Assembly: GCA_964036045.1 (NCBI GenBank)
Contig: OZ038380.1
Coordinates: 123,982,899 to 124,046,898, forward strand
Direction of reading: 5' to 3'
Source of the DNA: Eutreptiella sp. 'Long Island Sound 2002'
Lineage: Eukaryota; Euglenozoa; Euglenophyceae; Eutreptiales; Eutreptiaceae
Length of the DNA: 64,000 nucleotides
Under the pieces are notes generated by a model. It was not told the origin of the DNA. It saw nothing but the letters and a program-made list of their open reading frames with translations, and made no database searches. Positions 33,640-45,401 of the stretch are shown in pieces (positions within the stretch are counted from its first letter, which is position 1; each line of letters begins with the position of its first letter). A program made the translations under genes and the position numbers.

Positions 33640-34945
33640 CCCCCTCTGCTCCCTCCCTCGCCCTCAGTGCTCGCATGGTGCTGAGCAATGCCCCTGCCTC
33701 CCTCGTCGCTCCCTCTCTCTGCTCCGGCTGTCCGGCCTTCGCTCGCCTCCTAAGTGTCCTACCTCTTTCGCCCTGCCCGTGCCCTCTTCCCTCGTCCTTG
33801 CCGGCCCTCGATGCTTGTCACTACGCAGGCACACAGCACACTGCACCTTTGGGGGCGGGCTGCCTTGTGGCAGCACGCCGCGGCACCCCGCCTTGCCCAG
33901 AGCCCCCGCGCGCCGCAGGCGGCTCACTCGGTTGTGGGGCACCATGTTGCCCCCTTCTCTGCCGTGCCATCTCCGACCCTCTGCCCTCCGGCTAGCGCGA
34001 GCACAGTGCGGCGCAATTCGCGAAGCAGCGCTCCCTCTCTGCCCCCCTCTTTGCCCCGGCCCCCCTGCCCTGTCCTGCCCCCTGTCCGCTCGCCCTCCCT
34101 CACCTTGCCCTGCCCCTCGTCCCTGGTTGCTGGGTCTCCGGCCTCCTGTCTCTCTGTCCCCCTCCTCCCTCTATTCCCTCGGCGTGCACCGTGCAGAGCA
34201 ATGCGCAAGGCAACCCTCCCACTCCCTCTCTCCCTTGCTGCCCCCCGGTGTCCTGAGCTCCCGGTTTGTGGCACGCACCTTGTACCGCACACGATACCTC
34301 CGGGGGCACGCTGCCTAGCGGCCGCGGCACGTCCAGGGCCCCCGCTCGCCGCAGGCGGGCAGCTCGGTTGCGGGGCACCCTCGTCGTTCTTGCCCCTGGT
34401 CCGCTCACACTAGCCGCCCTCCGGCCAGCGCGAGCACGGTGCGGAGCAATTCGCGAGGCAACCCTCCCTCCCTGCTCCCCCCCTCTGCTCCCGCTCCCTG
34501 GCCCAGCCCTGCCCCTTGTGTGCTCGTTCTCCCTCGTCCTCTCTTGCCCCCCTTCCCAGGCCCCTGTGTCCCTGGCCCTCTGTCTCCCTGTCTCCGTCTT
34601 CCCTTTACCTCCCCGGCGTACACTTCGCCGAGCAATACGCGTGGCATCCCTCCCTCTCCCCCTTCACCTTTCCACCCCCTGGTGCCCTGGTCCCTGGGCT
34701 AGTGGCACGCACGTCGCACTGCACCCGCCTGTGGCCTTTTTCCTAAGTGCCCTACCTCTTTCGCCCTGTTCGTGCCCTCTTCCCTCGTCCTTGCCGGCCC
34801 TCGTTGCATGACACTACGCAGGACACTGCACCTTCGGGGGCGGACTGCCTTGTGGCAGCACGCCGCGGCGCCCCGGCTTGTCCAGTGCCCCCGCGCGCTG
34901 CGGGCGGCTCGCTCGGATGTGGGGCACCTTTTTGCTCCTGCCCCA
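33640..34945. repeat. GC-rich tandem repeat, period about 500 bp
   Basis: CCTACCTCTTTCGCCCTG, CCTCGTCCTTGCCGGCCCTC, GGCTGCCTTGTGGCAGCACG and TGCGGGGCACC-like blocks recur near 33740-33950, 34250-34400 and 34750-34930, separated by CTCCCTC-rich DNA with GAGCAATGCGC motifs. It leads directly into the 897-bp (TACA)n tract. Confidence 0.65.
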
Positions 34946-34961
34946 CGTTTGCTCTTTCATG

Positions 34962-35858
34962 CATACATACATACATACATACATACATACATACATACAT
35001 ACATACATACATACATACATACATACATACATACATACATACATACATACATACATACATACATACATACATACATACATACATACATACATACATACAT
35101 ACATACATACATACATACATACATACATACATACATACATACATACATACATACATACATACATACATACATACATACATACATACATACATACATACAT
35201 ACATACATACATACATACATACATACATACATACATACATACATACATACATACATACATACATACATACATACATACATACATACATACATACATACAT
35301 ACATACATACATACATACATACATACATACATACATACATACATACATACATACATACATACATACATACATACATACATACATACATACATACATACAT
35401 ACATACATACATACATACATACATACATACATACATACATACATACATACATACATACATACATACATACATACATACATACATACATACATACATACAT
35501 ACATACATACATACATACATACATACATACATACATACATACATACATACATACATACATACATACATACATACATACATACATACATACATACATACAT
35601 ACATACATACATACATACATACATACATACATACATACATACATACATACATACATACATACATACATACATACATACATACATACATACATACATACAT
35701 ACATACATACATACATACATACATACATACATACATACATACATACATACATACATACATACATACATACATACATACATACATACATACATACATACAT
35801 ACATACATACATACATACATACATACATACATACATACATACATACATACACACATAT
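34962..35858 (+). repeat. (TACA)n microsatellite, 897 bp, before copy D
   Basis: About 220 perfect units, ending in ACACACATAT where copy D begins. It is the longest tract in the window; the frames through it are not genes. Confidence 0.95.
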
Positions 35859-36821
35859 CCGGCGAATCCGAGGTTCTTCCTCGAAGGGGCCCACGAGCCC
35901 AGGGGACGCCACCGGGTTTTTACGGCCAAGCTGGACGGAGCTCCCACCGGCGATCCCCCCCCCCCGCATGGGTGGGTGCACACAACAACCGCCGCCCCCC
36001 CCCCCCCCCCCCCCTCAGCCCCCCCAAAAAGGGACTCCGGCGCGGAGGGTTGGGGATATAGTCCCATGCCGCGCGGCCATGAATCGACATGGCCCTACAC
36101 GGGGCGATACACGCCCGCCCCCCCCCCTCGCTCAAGAGGGGCCCCCGTCGTCCCCCGGGCAGGGAGCAACCCCCCCCCCCCCCATGGAGCGGCTGCCCTC
36201 GGGGGCCCTCGCCCAGCCCCCGGGGGCCTCTCGGGATTTGGCCCCGAGCCAGCAAAGCCCTCCAGCCCCCCCCTCCCCAGCCGCAGCCCTAGGGCCCGCC
36301 CGGTCTCCCCCGCGCCGGCCCACGCAGTACCGGGACCCGGGCCTCGGAGCCCCGGTGCCCAGCCCCGCCCGCCCCCCCGGTGTCCCTCCGGCGGGGCCCA
36401 TCCCGGTCCGGTTCGGCCGCGAGGGGACGGTGTGGCACTCCCCCCGCCTCCACCAGGATTCGCCCCCGTGGATGGTGCTCGGCGGGATTCGTCCCCGCCG
36501 AGCGGGGTGCGGGCCCCATCGCCGTCCGTAGCCCCCCCGACACCAGCAGCGCCCCGGGCTCCCCGGCCGACTTTGGCCAGCCCCGGCCGCGCACCCGCTA
36601 CGGACGGCCACACGGTGACGCTTGGCGGCCGAGCGCACCGACCCCCTTCCCCCCGAGCATGCGTGCACACGCCCCCTCCATGCGCCCCCCCCCCCCCCTC
36701 TCCCCGCACACGCCGCCCCTCCCTCCCTGTCCCCCCCTACCTTTTCGCCTCACAGGTGCAGCAAGAGAACCAACCTCGCGTCGTGACGTCAAGAAACCTA
36801 CGGGCCCCACACCGCCAGCGG
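35859..36821 (+). mobile_element. Non-LTR retrotransposon copy D, 5' end, cut by the scaffold gap
   Basis: Begins CCGGCGAATCCGAGGTTCTT, about 15 bases inside the start seen in copies B and C, and follows their 5' UTR to about 36690. It then passes through CCTACCTTTTCGCCTCACAG (acceptor-like) and reaches the N block. How much of the element continues is unknown. Confidence 0.88.
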
Positions 36822-37021
36822 NNNNNNNNNNNNNNNNNNNNNNNNNNNNNNNNNNNNNNNNNNNNNNNNNNNNNNNNNNNNNNNNNNNNNNNNNNNNNNN
36901 NNNNNNNNNNNNNNNNNNNNNNNNNNNNNNNNNNNNNNNNNNNNNNNNNNNNNNNNNNNNNNNNNNNNNNNNNNNNNNNNNNNNNNNNNNNNNNNNNNNN
37001 NNNNNNNNNNNNNNNNNNNNN
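36822..37021. other. Assembly gap (200 N)
   Basis: Exactly 200 N, a conventional gap size, so the real distance between copy D and the SPX gene is not known. Confidence 0.99.
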
Positions 37022-37472
37022 CCTTGACAAAATCCCTGCTCTTGTTTTCAGCTCCTGTATCTTCAAGTTAAGTGGTTTTGCACAATGTTGGTCCGGGAGG
37101 GTTCACCTTCCATCAGTTGGACATGCAACCCAGGGGTGCTGGGATATCCCCTGAAATCCCCTGAAGTGAGAGGGCTCTGGGAGGCAAGTAAACAGCCCCC
37201 GCAACCACTATTTGGAGGGCGTGGACTGAAAAAGGAAACATGTTTTGGAGGAATGGATGACTGGGTTGGGTCAGGCTGGTGGCAGGCTTCCACACAGTCT
37301 GGCACCAAACCAAATCCAAGGTCCAAGGCACGGGCATTACAGTCGTTTTGGTACCCACAACATTGCAGGTCACAACATTGCAGGTGCGTCTGATGAAAGT
37401 TGAGCTGCACTTGACAGCAACTACCCATGGCCTTCAAAATGAGACTTAGACTGCGGTAGGCAGGGAACGCAC
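37022..37472. other. Probably intron or 3' part of the SPX gene
   Basis: Lies just downstream of the likely SPX donor on the minus strand. Frames are short and no further SPX-protein domain is visible before the gap. Confidence 0.4.
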
Positions 37473-37862
37473 CGTACACTTTGACAGCATTCGTGCGGCG
37501 TCAGAGGCAACTGGGTGGCACTCGGAGGTGCAAAGCTTGTCGTGCTTCTTCACAATCTTGCGCACAGCCAAATAATTGACCAACACATACTCTCGCAAAT
37601 GGTCCAAATTGCTGCAGAAATCCACGAAATGCACATCGCCGCTGAGGATGCCTCGCGTCTCAAACGCATGCAGCTGCTGCGAGAGCTCTCGCTCTTTGCT
37701 CCTGAAGAAAGCCTCGATGCGCTGCAGCTCAGACTTCAGCAATAAGAGGAACTGGGGGCCCCGCGTGGCCTTTTTGAGGGCCTGCTTGAGACTGTTGTAC
37801 CGGAGGTAGTGCTCAGCCCACGGGTAAAAAAGACATTCCTGCATGCGCTTGCCAAACTTCAT
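37473..37862 (-). CDS. SPX-domain protein, first coding exon
   Basis: The minus strand starts with ATG at 37862 and reads MKFGKRMQECLFYPWAEHYL, RYNSLKQALKKA, then LKSELQRIEAFFRSKERELS and finally REYVLVNYLAVRKIVKKHDK. This is the full SPX pattern: N-terminal MKFGK, a YL.Y..LK helix, the F...E.E...F...KE.EL helix, and the KI.KKHDK lysine cluster that binds inositol pyrophosphates. The exon covers about 130 residues, typical for SPX. A GTGCGT donor follows at 37472, so a second domain (EXS, MFS, VTC or RING) would be encoded downstream, in or beyond the gap. Role by family: phosphate sensing or transport. The start is chosen because MKFGK is the invariant beginning of SPX proteins. Confidence 0.9.
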
Positions 37863-39842
37863 GGTGGTTCGGCTGCCAAAATTGTAGGCAACTGTAGAAG
37901 AGGGCAAGAGTATGCCTTGGGTGTCACGAACAACTGTAGAGAGGGCAAATCCAGAAAACCGTGGAACACTATCAGGCTGCCCTTGCATGCAAAATGATGG
38001 TCATCAGTGCCACAAAGTAGGCGGTCCAACATGTAAGATGCCAGTGTTCCGGCTGTCAGCGTGGGCATTGCGCCTGCCACAGACTCTGGTATTCGAAGTA
38101 TTCTAATGTGCGAAACGTGGCCCTATGCAGCCCCCTCCCCTTGCGATTCCCCCGCTGTCGTGTGATGGTTCCCACACAACCCCCCGAGGGAACATGCCAA
38201 AATGGCTCAAAGTGACCCCCCCCCCCTGTGCACAGCGAGTACCATTGGGGGTGTTCTTGACTTTTCCTGGTATGATTAGCAGGAAACTGTGTGCCATTCC
38301 CCAATTTTTCATCACCACACTGAACGATGCGCAAGGGATTGTTGGTTGCGCTGCCCAGAGATGAGCACAATCTCAAGCTTTTGACTTCTCTTGGGCACCA
38401 TACCAGCAAATGCGCAAAAAATCTGGAAAGTGGGGGAGGGAGTAATGCAATCCGCATATTCAGCCCCTTCTTGAATCGGCCAAAGACACTTCTGTCACCG
38501 CTCTAGTGAACATCCTTTCCACCAAAGTGCCTCGGAAGAGTATTGTCACTGAGATAATTATAAACCCTTTTGCAACTGAGGGTCAGGTGACCATAACTGC
38601 ATCCCAGGAGCTTGGAAGCCCTACTCTTGGTGGGGTGCCCCTAATCAAGACTGAATATTGGGACCGAGCTGGTGGGGGAGGGAACATCAGCTATGACTGG
38701 TGAGGGACATCAAGAATGATTCACACATTGATGGCCCTTGACAAAGTGGAATCAGCTTGCAAGTGAACCCCATCACCACGAGGCCCACTTTCAAGGCTTT
38801 TTGGACTTTTGAGGGGCCAAAATGCCCCAAAATGGACTCAAAAGGGGCTCAAAATGGGCTCATTTCACCCGTTTGTGGACCCCAAATGGTCTAGGATGAG
38901 GTTTGGAAAAATGTGCTTTTGACCCATTTTTGACCCTTTTTGGTCCCAAAACAACCCATTTTCAAGGCATTTTGGGATTTTCGGAGGACCAAAATGGGCC
39001 ACCACAAGCTCAAAACGGTCCAAAAACACTTGTTTTAGCTTCGCACATGGTCTAGGATCATTTTTGAGAAAATTCATCTTTTTGCCCCTACTGGACTCTA
39101 TTGACCCATTTGGGCACCCACCTGTTTGGGCTTGAGCTTGCAGCTTGCTGCAGCCTACCGGGCCTAGGTATGGGGGTCTAGGCGTCCGCTTGGGCAATTC
39201 TGAGGGGTGGAAACCACAAAAAATGGGGGGTTGCAGTTGGAGTAGGTGCCCTCGGAATCGCATTTTGAGCCATGTAGCCAAAGATATGGCCTATTCTTGG
39301 TTTGTGGCTGTTGGCAACCAATTTGGAGCTTCTGGGGGCCTTTTTGGGCCGTTTCCGGGACATATCATGGAGTTAGAGGGCCGCAAAGGGCTCGTTGACA
39401 CGGGGAAGTCAAGCCGCACGTGGAGCGTACCGCCCAATGTTTCCCTTCGTTTGGCCGTTTTGAATGGGTTCCAGGGCTTTTTTGGCCCAAAAATGGCTGT
39501 TTTTGGCCCTAAACTGCAGTTTTTGAAACTAAGGTCCGCCACTTGCGAATCCCGTTCCCGGCCGCCACCGTTGAGTTTCTCGCTCAAACTTTGTGTGATT
39601 GTACTTCACACCCATAGGTATCATGCACCAAAATTTCAACCAAATCCAAAGCACCACAACGGACGTCTCATTTTTTCCCATTTCGCGCGTGCTGCTGCTT
39701 GCTTGCTGCTTGCTTGCTGCTTGCTGCTTGCTTGCTACTGCTAAACCTGGTGGGTCCACCCTAGACACTAAAAAGGGCTATAAAACCAAGACTGGTTCCA
39801 CCAGGTCGGTGACCCTAACCCTAACCTGTCAGTCCAATAGCG
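37863..39842. other. No recognisable gene; degenerate CCAAAATGG-type words
   Basis: From about 38780 to 39560 the sequence is full of AAAATGG, GGGGCCAAAATG, CCCATTTT and related words in both orientations, like an eroded simple repeat. A 65-codon plus-strand frame at 38506-38703 has no known motif. A short ACCCTAACCCTAACC occurs near 39820. Confidence 0.4.
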
Positions 39843-39985
39843 CAGGTAGACACCAATGAACCATGAACACAGCGCTTCCATTCGTGTCCAGTGCATATGT
39901 TTGATTGACGTATGGAAAAACTAGGTTCAAATCCCGCTGTGCACATTTTTACGACCTGCCTTGGACTAGTAGCCCAGTGGTAAAC
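39843..39985 (+). repeat. SINE-like repeat, copy 1
   Basis: About 140 bases nearly identical to 41691-41833, both starting GCGCAGGTAGACACCAATGA. Each includes GGTTCAAATCCC or GTTCAAATCCC (B-box-like) and, about 40 bases later, GGACTAGTAGCCCAGT (A-box-like). The boxes are in the reverse order for a tRNA, so this is a repeat with tRNA-like parts rather than a tRNA gene. Confidence 0.65.
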
Positions 39986-41690
39986 TTGAACTTGAACTTC
40001 TGATCGGCCTTGTCTTGCCACACCCCTTTTTGTTTGGCGGCCACTCGAAGGTGGGGGGGGGGTTACTTTCTCCGCCATAGGTTCCCCCAAGTGTGAGGTC
40101 CCCTCACGGGCAACCGTCCCCCTCACGGGCGACCACCTGGTTTCCCCCGGAGCCCGACCGACGCCTAGTCAGTCCTCCCCTCACCTAGCCGTGCGGTCTG
40201 ATAGGTCCCTTGCAGGCAGGGCCCTGCGTCGGTGCACCGGCGAGACAATCCCACCTCCGCAGGGCCCACTCCCCACTCTCACGGGCAGAGTACCCACTGG
40301 GTTCTCGGAGGTGCACTAGGGTATCGTCCACCCGCAACCGCCCGGACTAGGCTCGGCACCCACCTCCCGATCCCCCCTGATGGGCGTCACGGTCAGTGGG
40401 CCCATTGGCCATCGGCTGCCACCCTCCTCTCCCGGCACCCTCACAAGCCCCGAGGGCAGGGCTACCCGACATGGGGTCCTAGGCCAGGGTGTATCCGGGT
40501 TAGCCCCGGGCACTCTCTCCCGGCAATTGCTCCCAGGGGTATGTTGCGGTGCATTGTTGACGCTCTTGTCCCCTTGTTTGTTTTTTTTTGCGGCTCTCGC
40601 CGTGCCTTTTGCTTTCGCCTTACTCCCCCTTTGGGGCTGCCGTCCCTGCACTCCGTGCTCTCCTGGCGTCCGCTTCGTCCGCTGTAGTTCGCAGCCCTCG
40701 CCGTGCGTCTTTTCTGTGCTTCCTGTCCATCTTGGGACGTCCATCCCACAGGTGCGGCCTGATCCCTTGCTACTTATCCCCCGCTCGCCTGCTACTAGCC
40801 CCTTGTGCTGTTCGGGGATGTCCATCCCCTAGGCCTCTGGTTCCCGTAGCCCTCCTTCGCCCTGCGCCCCGTGGCGCTCTCGCATGTCTCCTCTAATCCC
40901 GTCATGTGTGCTCTGGGCCCTCCCTTCGTCCGCCGTTCCCTGTCCTCCCAGGGCTGTCCCCTGTTGGGCCCTTGGCCTCCCGCTGCCCGTCTGGCCCGAC
41001 CTACCATGCCTTCCTTGGGCCCTCTGCCTCGTGCTCCATGTTCTCCTGCATCTACCTCTCCCCGTTGTTGGCGTTTGTTGTTTTTTTTAACAGAAAACAT
41101 AAAAAAGGGGGGGGGGCACCTCACCTTCACCCTCACCAGCACCCTCACGCCGTGGCACATGCATAAGTTGGTGCACTGCCACGTGCTGCTCCACCCTATG
41201 CCGTCTCGTCCTTGTTCTCTCCTCCATGCCTCTGCTGGGCTCTGGTCTCTGCGACCCTGCCCTACGTCCGCCCATCCCCCAACTACGTCAGGGGACCCCT
41301 CTACCCTACGCGCCCACTTGTCTTTTCCTCTCCCCACCCTCAGCCCGCCGTCGGCGGCGCACGCCTCCCATGCCCTCCCCCCCCCCCCCCGCATCCCGCT
41401 CACTCGGTCTCGTGCCCTTCTGCACTTGCCGGCCATTCTCTCTCGCTTGCGCGGCTGTGCGCCCGTCGCCTGCTGTGCGCCCGCAACGCTTGCCCTGTCC
41501 CGCCGCTCCCCTACCTGGCTCCCCTTGTGCCTTACGGCAGCTCCGCTTCTCCTCCCGGTCGTCCTCCTGCTTGCCGCTCCGCCACCCTCTCATGCAGCAC
41601 AATCTGCCGCGCGCACTCCCGCCGCCACGCCCGCACCCGGTCCTCCTCCCGGTAAGCCGATGGCGGCGGGCGCGGTGGGAGGGTAGAGCG
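39986..41690. other. GC-rich 1.7-kb block between two SINE-like copies
   Basis: Pyrimidine-rich DNA (CTCTCGCCGTGC, CCCTTGTTTG and similar) with a T run near 40580, a T run near 41080 and a G run near 41107. Base composition differs sharply from the flanks. Frames of 150-270 codons occur on both strands but have only P, S, R and A-rich content, so I do not call a gene. Confidence 0.45.
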
Positions 41691-41833
41691 CAGGTAGACA
41701 CCAATGAACCATGAACACAGCGCTTCCGTTCATGTCTAGTGCATATGTTTGATTGACGTGTGGAAAAACCATGTTCAAATCCCGATGTGCATATTTTTAC
41801 GACCTGCCTTGGACTAGTAGGCCAGTTGTAAAA
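41691..41833 (+). repeat. SINE-like repeat, copy 2
   Basis: Second copy of 39843-39985, same orientation; it differs by a few substitutions (for example ATTCGTGTC versus GTTCATGTC). It diverges after GTAGGCCAGTTGTAAA. Confidence 0.65.
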
Positions 41834-41959
41834 CTGTTTGTGTGGTTCAAAAACAAAGCCCAGCACAACAGTAGGACCCGCAAATACAGGGAGACATTGA
41901 TGGACACCAAAATTGTGGCCTGCAGATACTGCGAATAGCGTTTGACCAGAACAGTTTGC

Positions 41960-42238
41960 TGAATAGCTGACAACAGACCATACATTAAGACTTCCAATAG
42001 GGTGAGCAGGTTTGGTCTTCTTGGCAGCGGTCAGCACATTGCATTCGTTAGCCCCTGGTACTGAGGTTGTTGTCTTCCTTGCTAAAAATTGTGTCGCTAA
42101 AGGTACCGGACACACAATGAACACAACAGAGACCCTTTCCGGATGCTGTTTCTGAAACCAAGCCTGTTGAGTTGCGTGAAGGTCATTGGATGAAGACAAT
42201 GTTGACCCCTTGCTATTACAAACAGAACAATTTGCCAT
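41960..42238 (-). CDS. Possible first exon of a small Cys-rich protein
   Basis: ATG at 42238 opens MANCSVCNSKGSTLSSSNDL and continues about 80 codons to a possible GTATGG donor near 41985. The start C..C.SK resembles the protein at 59861-60296 (MPCNVCHSK), and both have a hydrophobic stretch near residue 40. The match is short, so a shared family is only a suggestion. Confidence 0.3.
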
Positions 42239-43073
42239 CAGAATTAACAGAAATGGAATACAAATGCACGGGCACCTTTATTAGATGGTCTTTCTTGCTA
42301 CTACTGCCAGAATCACTGATTTGGGCCAACGTTTCAGGCTGACTAAGGCAAACCAGGTCCCTAAAATGGGGATGGGGTTGGGTAATTGGGTTGTGTTGCC
42401 AGTGCCGGTGCCCACAAAACCGTCAATGGTGTGGTGCCAACAACGCCAGCCGACGTGGCTTCTTGGTGGAAGCACGGTTCGGCTGAGAACCCACCACATA
42501 CCACCACCCTCAGCACCAGCTTTCACTATGCACCAACCATATATATGGCACTGCCTACTAGCACCATTAGCAGACACAACGGCCAGTAGATTTTGAGACG
42601 ACTGCGTTACTGGCGGTGCGTTACTGGCGGCGTTGTGCCTCTTTCGACATTAGCTGGTAGTAATCTTGGATGGGGGTCCACATGGGCTCCTTTGGTGGCT
42701 GCCCCACACCGGCCTCGGTGGCAGGCCCCATGTACACCCACCGAAACATACTCCGCCCATTGATATCAGGGATGACCCAATTCAGGTAGAGACCACCAGG
42801 CAGTCGCCGGGCCCGGGTCCTTTACGCCGACTTCCCCCCCCCTCCCCCCCCCCCCAGAAATTGGCACCAAAGTGCCGGACCATCGGCGCCAAAGGCGCTG
42901 AAAGCAAATTTTTCCTGACGTGGCAAAGGGTAAAAAATTGTGTTTTCACCCTATGTGTCTATACTCAATATACTCGGAATTTTCCGGAGAAATCAATAAT
43001 AGGCAAAAATGGGTATTTTTTCAGTCCGCCTGAAATAAGTGTCCCACCTCTGAGCAGAGTTTCTCAGAGATGG

Positions 43074-43145
43074 CCACTACCCTAGTTGGTGGGACACTGT
43101 ACTGACCAACAGCGGGCCCTTGGTTCAATTCTCAGTGGAAGCAAA
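43074..43145 (+). repeat. tRNA-like sequence (SINE head or decayed tRNA)
   Basis: TAGTTGGTGGG (A-box-like, about 43083) and GGTTCAATTCT (B-box-like, about 43122) are correctly ordered and spaced. Stems are imperfect and I cannot assign an anticodon with confidence. Confidence 0.35.
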
Positions 43146-43916
43146 AGCACACTGTGGACATAAAAGGGGGGGGGGGGCTACATGATGCGCTCGCCAAAAG
43201 GAGGACTGAGCATGGGATTGGACACGCAAAAGGTTATTATGTGCCCCCGTTGGGGAAAAGACCCCGCAAGTGGACATCCCGTGGTCCAAAAACCGCCGTT
43301 TGGGAGAGACCTCTCACTGCCGGTTTGGGATGACCGCTTGGAGACATTTGGCCAACGGTTTTTTTCCCCATAGCTCACCAAGAGTCTACTTTACAAAGGC
43401 AGATGACATGCAAGCGATTCTGATTTTGTCCCCTTTGTTGGGGTCCCGAGAACGCAGGGTTACGTAGCATTCCCACCAGCGAGAGGGGGGGGGGGGCCTC
43501 CGGACCCCTACATATATGGCTTGAAATGGCCTTCTCATCGTGTTGATCACTTGGAGGTGCAGATGTAGGGGCAAAAAATATTGCAACGGGGGGGGGGGGA
43601 TAGGTGGTACTTTTGTTCAAGGGGGTTTAATGGGGACAAAATTAGAATTGGCTGCCTCACCCCTGCCTTCTCGGGGGCCCACAAGTGGGCCCCCTAACCC
43701 CCACACTAGACCCAGTCCCCCCCCTCCCCCCCTGTGAAAGTGGCACGGAAGCGGGAAAGAGTCGGTGTATGGCCCGTTGCTGCGACCCACCTGTGGCAGA
43801 GACGCCATGTTGGTTGCAACTCATCGTCGTCCGGAAACCATGCCTTGGTGATGTGGCCGGTGATCGCCGTCACGCAACAACTGGTCAGCGTCCCCATGCT
43901 TGTGGAACTCCACAGG

Positions 43917-44134
43917 CACTATAGTCCGATTGAACCAACACAGCATATCCGGCTGCGCACTTGTTTGACACTAGGGACGTTGTGCCCATGGTAGTGTTTC
44001 ATGGTGAACTCCTCGTGGGACATGGGTGTGCCTTGGCTGTCGCTCAAATGACGTGGCAAGTGGGTGAGGAGGTTCCCGAGGAACACAATCTTACGCCGGA
44101 TGCTCTGGCACTTGGGGATTAGACCAATATGCAA
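43917..44134 (-). CDS. Hypothetical short ORF
   Basis: About 70 codons with a natural-looking composition (KCQSIRRKIVFLGNLLTHLP, then SHEEFTMKHYHGHNVPSVK). No domain recognised; it could be an exon or a transposase remnant. Confidence 0.2.
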
Positions 44135-44379
44135 TGTGCAGTGTTGCTAGCAGACGTAACCCTCTGTGCCATTCGTGTTGATTAGCATGTGTTTTGCAAG
44201 CGGACCGTCCTGAGTCTTTAGCTACTTGTGGTGATCCTCATGTTGACATTGGAACCCACCTCCGTTTGTAACACAACTACACATGGTTTTGCCTATGCTC
44301 TGCTGCTTGATGCTTTAGCATCATGGCAATTTGGGTGACTGAATCGGTGCGCACCTATTGCTATTGCTTGCCATTTCCA

Positions 44380-44613
44380 GGTACCATTGTGGAAGTGTGC
44401 ACAAGACGACTGTGTGACTAGGGCATGCGAAGAGGAGATTTTTTGTAATGAGCATAGAGGAGGCAAACGGTGTTCGCATCCAGGGTGTAACAGAAAGGCC
44501 CGTTCAAACTCAAATATTTGTGGTCCGCATGGCGGAGAACGTCAACGCCTAGCTGCCAATTGCACCAAACGTGTTATGAACGGCACAATGTACTGCCTCC
44601 GACATGGTGGTGG
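44380..44613 (+). CDS. Exon with tandem Cys/His modules of the HGGGK zinc-finger type
   Basis: Follows a clear acceptor (GCCATTTCCAG) and ends at a GTAAAT donor. It encodes WKCAQDDCVTRAC, then FCNEHRGGKRCSHPGCNRKA, ICGPHGGERQR, NCTKRV and YCLRHGG. The repeating C-x2-H-x-GGK-x-C-x3-GC pattern is that of the WRKY19-like zinc-binding repeats that are abundant in many algae and protists. The donor falls within the next HGGGK motif, so the gene continues in another exon. Role likely nucleic-acid or protein binding; the exact function is unknown. Confidence 0.65.
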
Positions 44614-45067
44614 TAAATGACCGCCACCTAGGGGTACCATGCCGCTCGTGTATTCACCAATTCTGCATGGATCCACCACCACCACTAGAAACAGGGCGAC
44701 ATGTGTTAGAAGATTGTTTGTGACAAGCTTGACGGTTGGCATAGCATTGGCCACCACCATGCCATGAGTAGAAATTATTACCAAGGTTGGTTCATGTGGA
44801 TCCTTGTCGACAGCCTTCAACTTGACATGGCTTTTTTGCCTTGTAGCTATGCAGACACCGATATTGTATTTGATTTTTTGGGGAGTTGACTCAAAATGTT
44901 CACGCGTACTCAAGATAGTTCTTGGAAGTTGGGTGGCTCAAGTATATGATACATTAGATCCCTGGAAGACAGGGCACAGGCAAAGGACCCATAGACTCAT
45001 TTACATGGAATGAGGAGGCGCTCTCTAGTGTGGCAGGCAACCGCCACGCCATGATGGCAAAAAGCTG

Positions 45068-45202
45068 TCCAGAAGTACGGTACGGTACACAATACCGTAT
45101 TTGATTCTTTTGTTGACCACCACACACGACATTCTCCTTGCATCCGAGCATGCTACACTGTACACCATCTCCATGTTCCACATAGCACATACATCCCTCC
45201 AC
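45068..45202 (-). pseudogene. Degenerate HGGGK-type zinc module
   Basis: The minus strand reads CMCYVEHGDGVQCSMLGCKE then QIRYCVPY, which fits C-x2-H-GDG-x2-C-x3-GC with changed residues. It is on the opposite strand to the exon at 44380-44613, so it belongs to another copy. Confidence 0.4.
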
Positions 45203-45401
45203 AATAGGGCATTGTCTTCTGTGGATCTAATATTCACCTGCGGCTCATCGATACCACATCATCACAATCATTCGTCTTGTTGCATCACTGTTCCTACCAT
45301 CATCATGCACGTTGGTGGTCACATATGCAAATGGTGACATGCTCTGCGCACCATTGCTTCCATTACGGTTGTTGGTGTCCACATATCTGGCCTGTAACCT
45401 A

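Larger units (their letters stand above)
42239..44379. other. No firm gene; tRNA-like module and short frames
   Basis: Apart from the tRNA-like module at 43074-43145 and a minus-strand frame at 43917-44134, I see G runs (43167-43176, 43487-43496, 43590-43599), a C run near 42836-42855 and unremarkable DNA. Confidence 0.4.

Noticed and set aside
34747-37154. Very long open frames (up to about 750 codons) through the (TACA)n tracts
   Set aside because: They encode only YIHT or YVCM repeats because a 4-bp repeat without stop codons is open in all frames. They are not genes.
39816-39836. Telomeric repeat (CCCTAA)n
   Set aside because: Only about two units, inside non-telomeric sequence.
39843-39985. 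A permuted tRNA gene (3' half before 5' half)
   Set aside because: B-box and A-box words are in the permuted order, but no acceptor, D or anticodon stem pairs properly, and the unit is a dispersed repeat.
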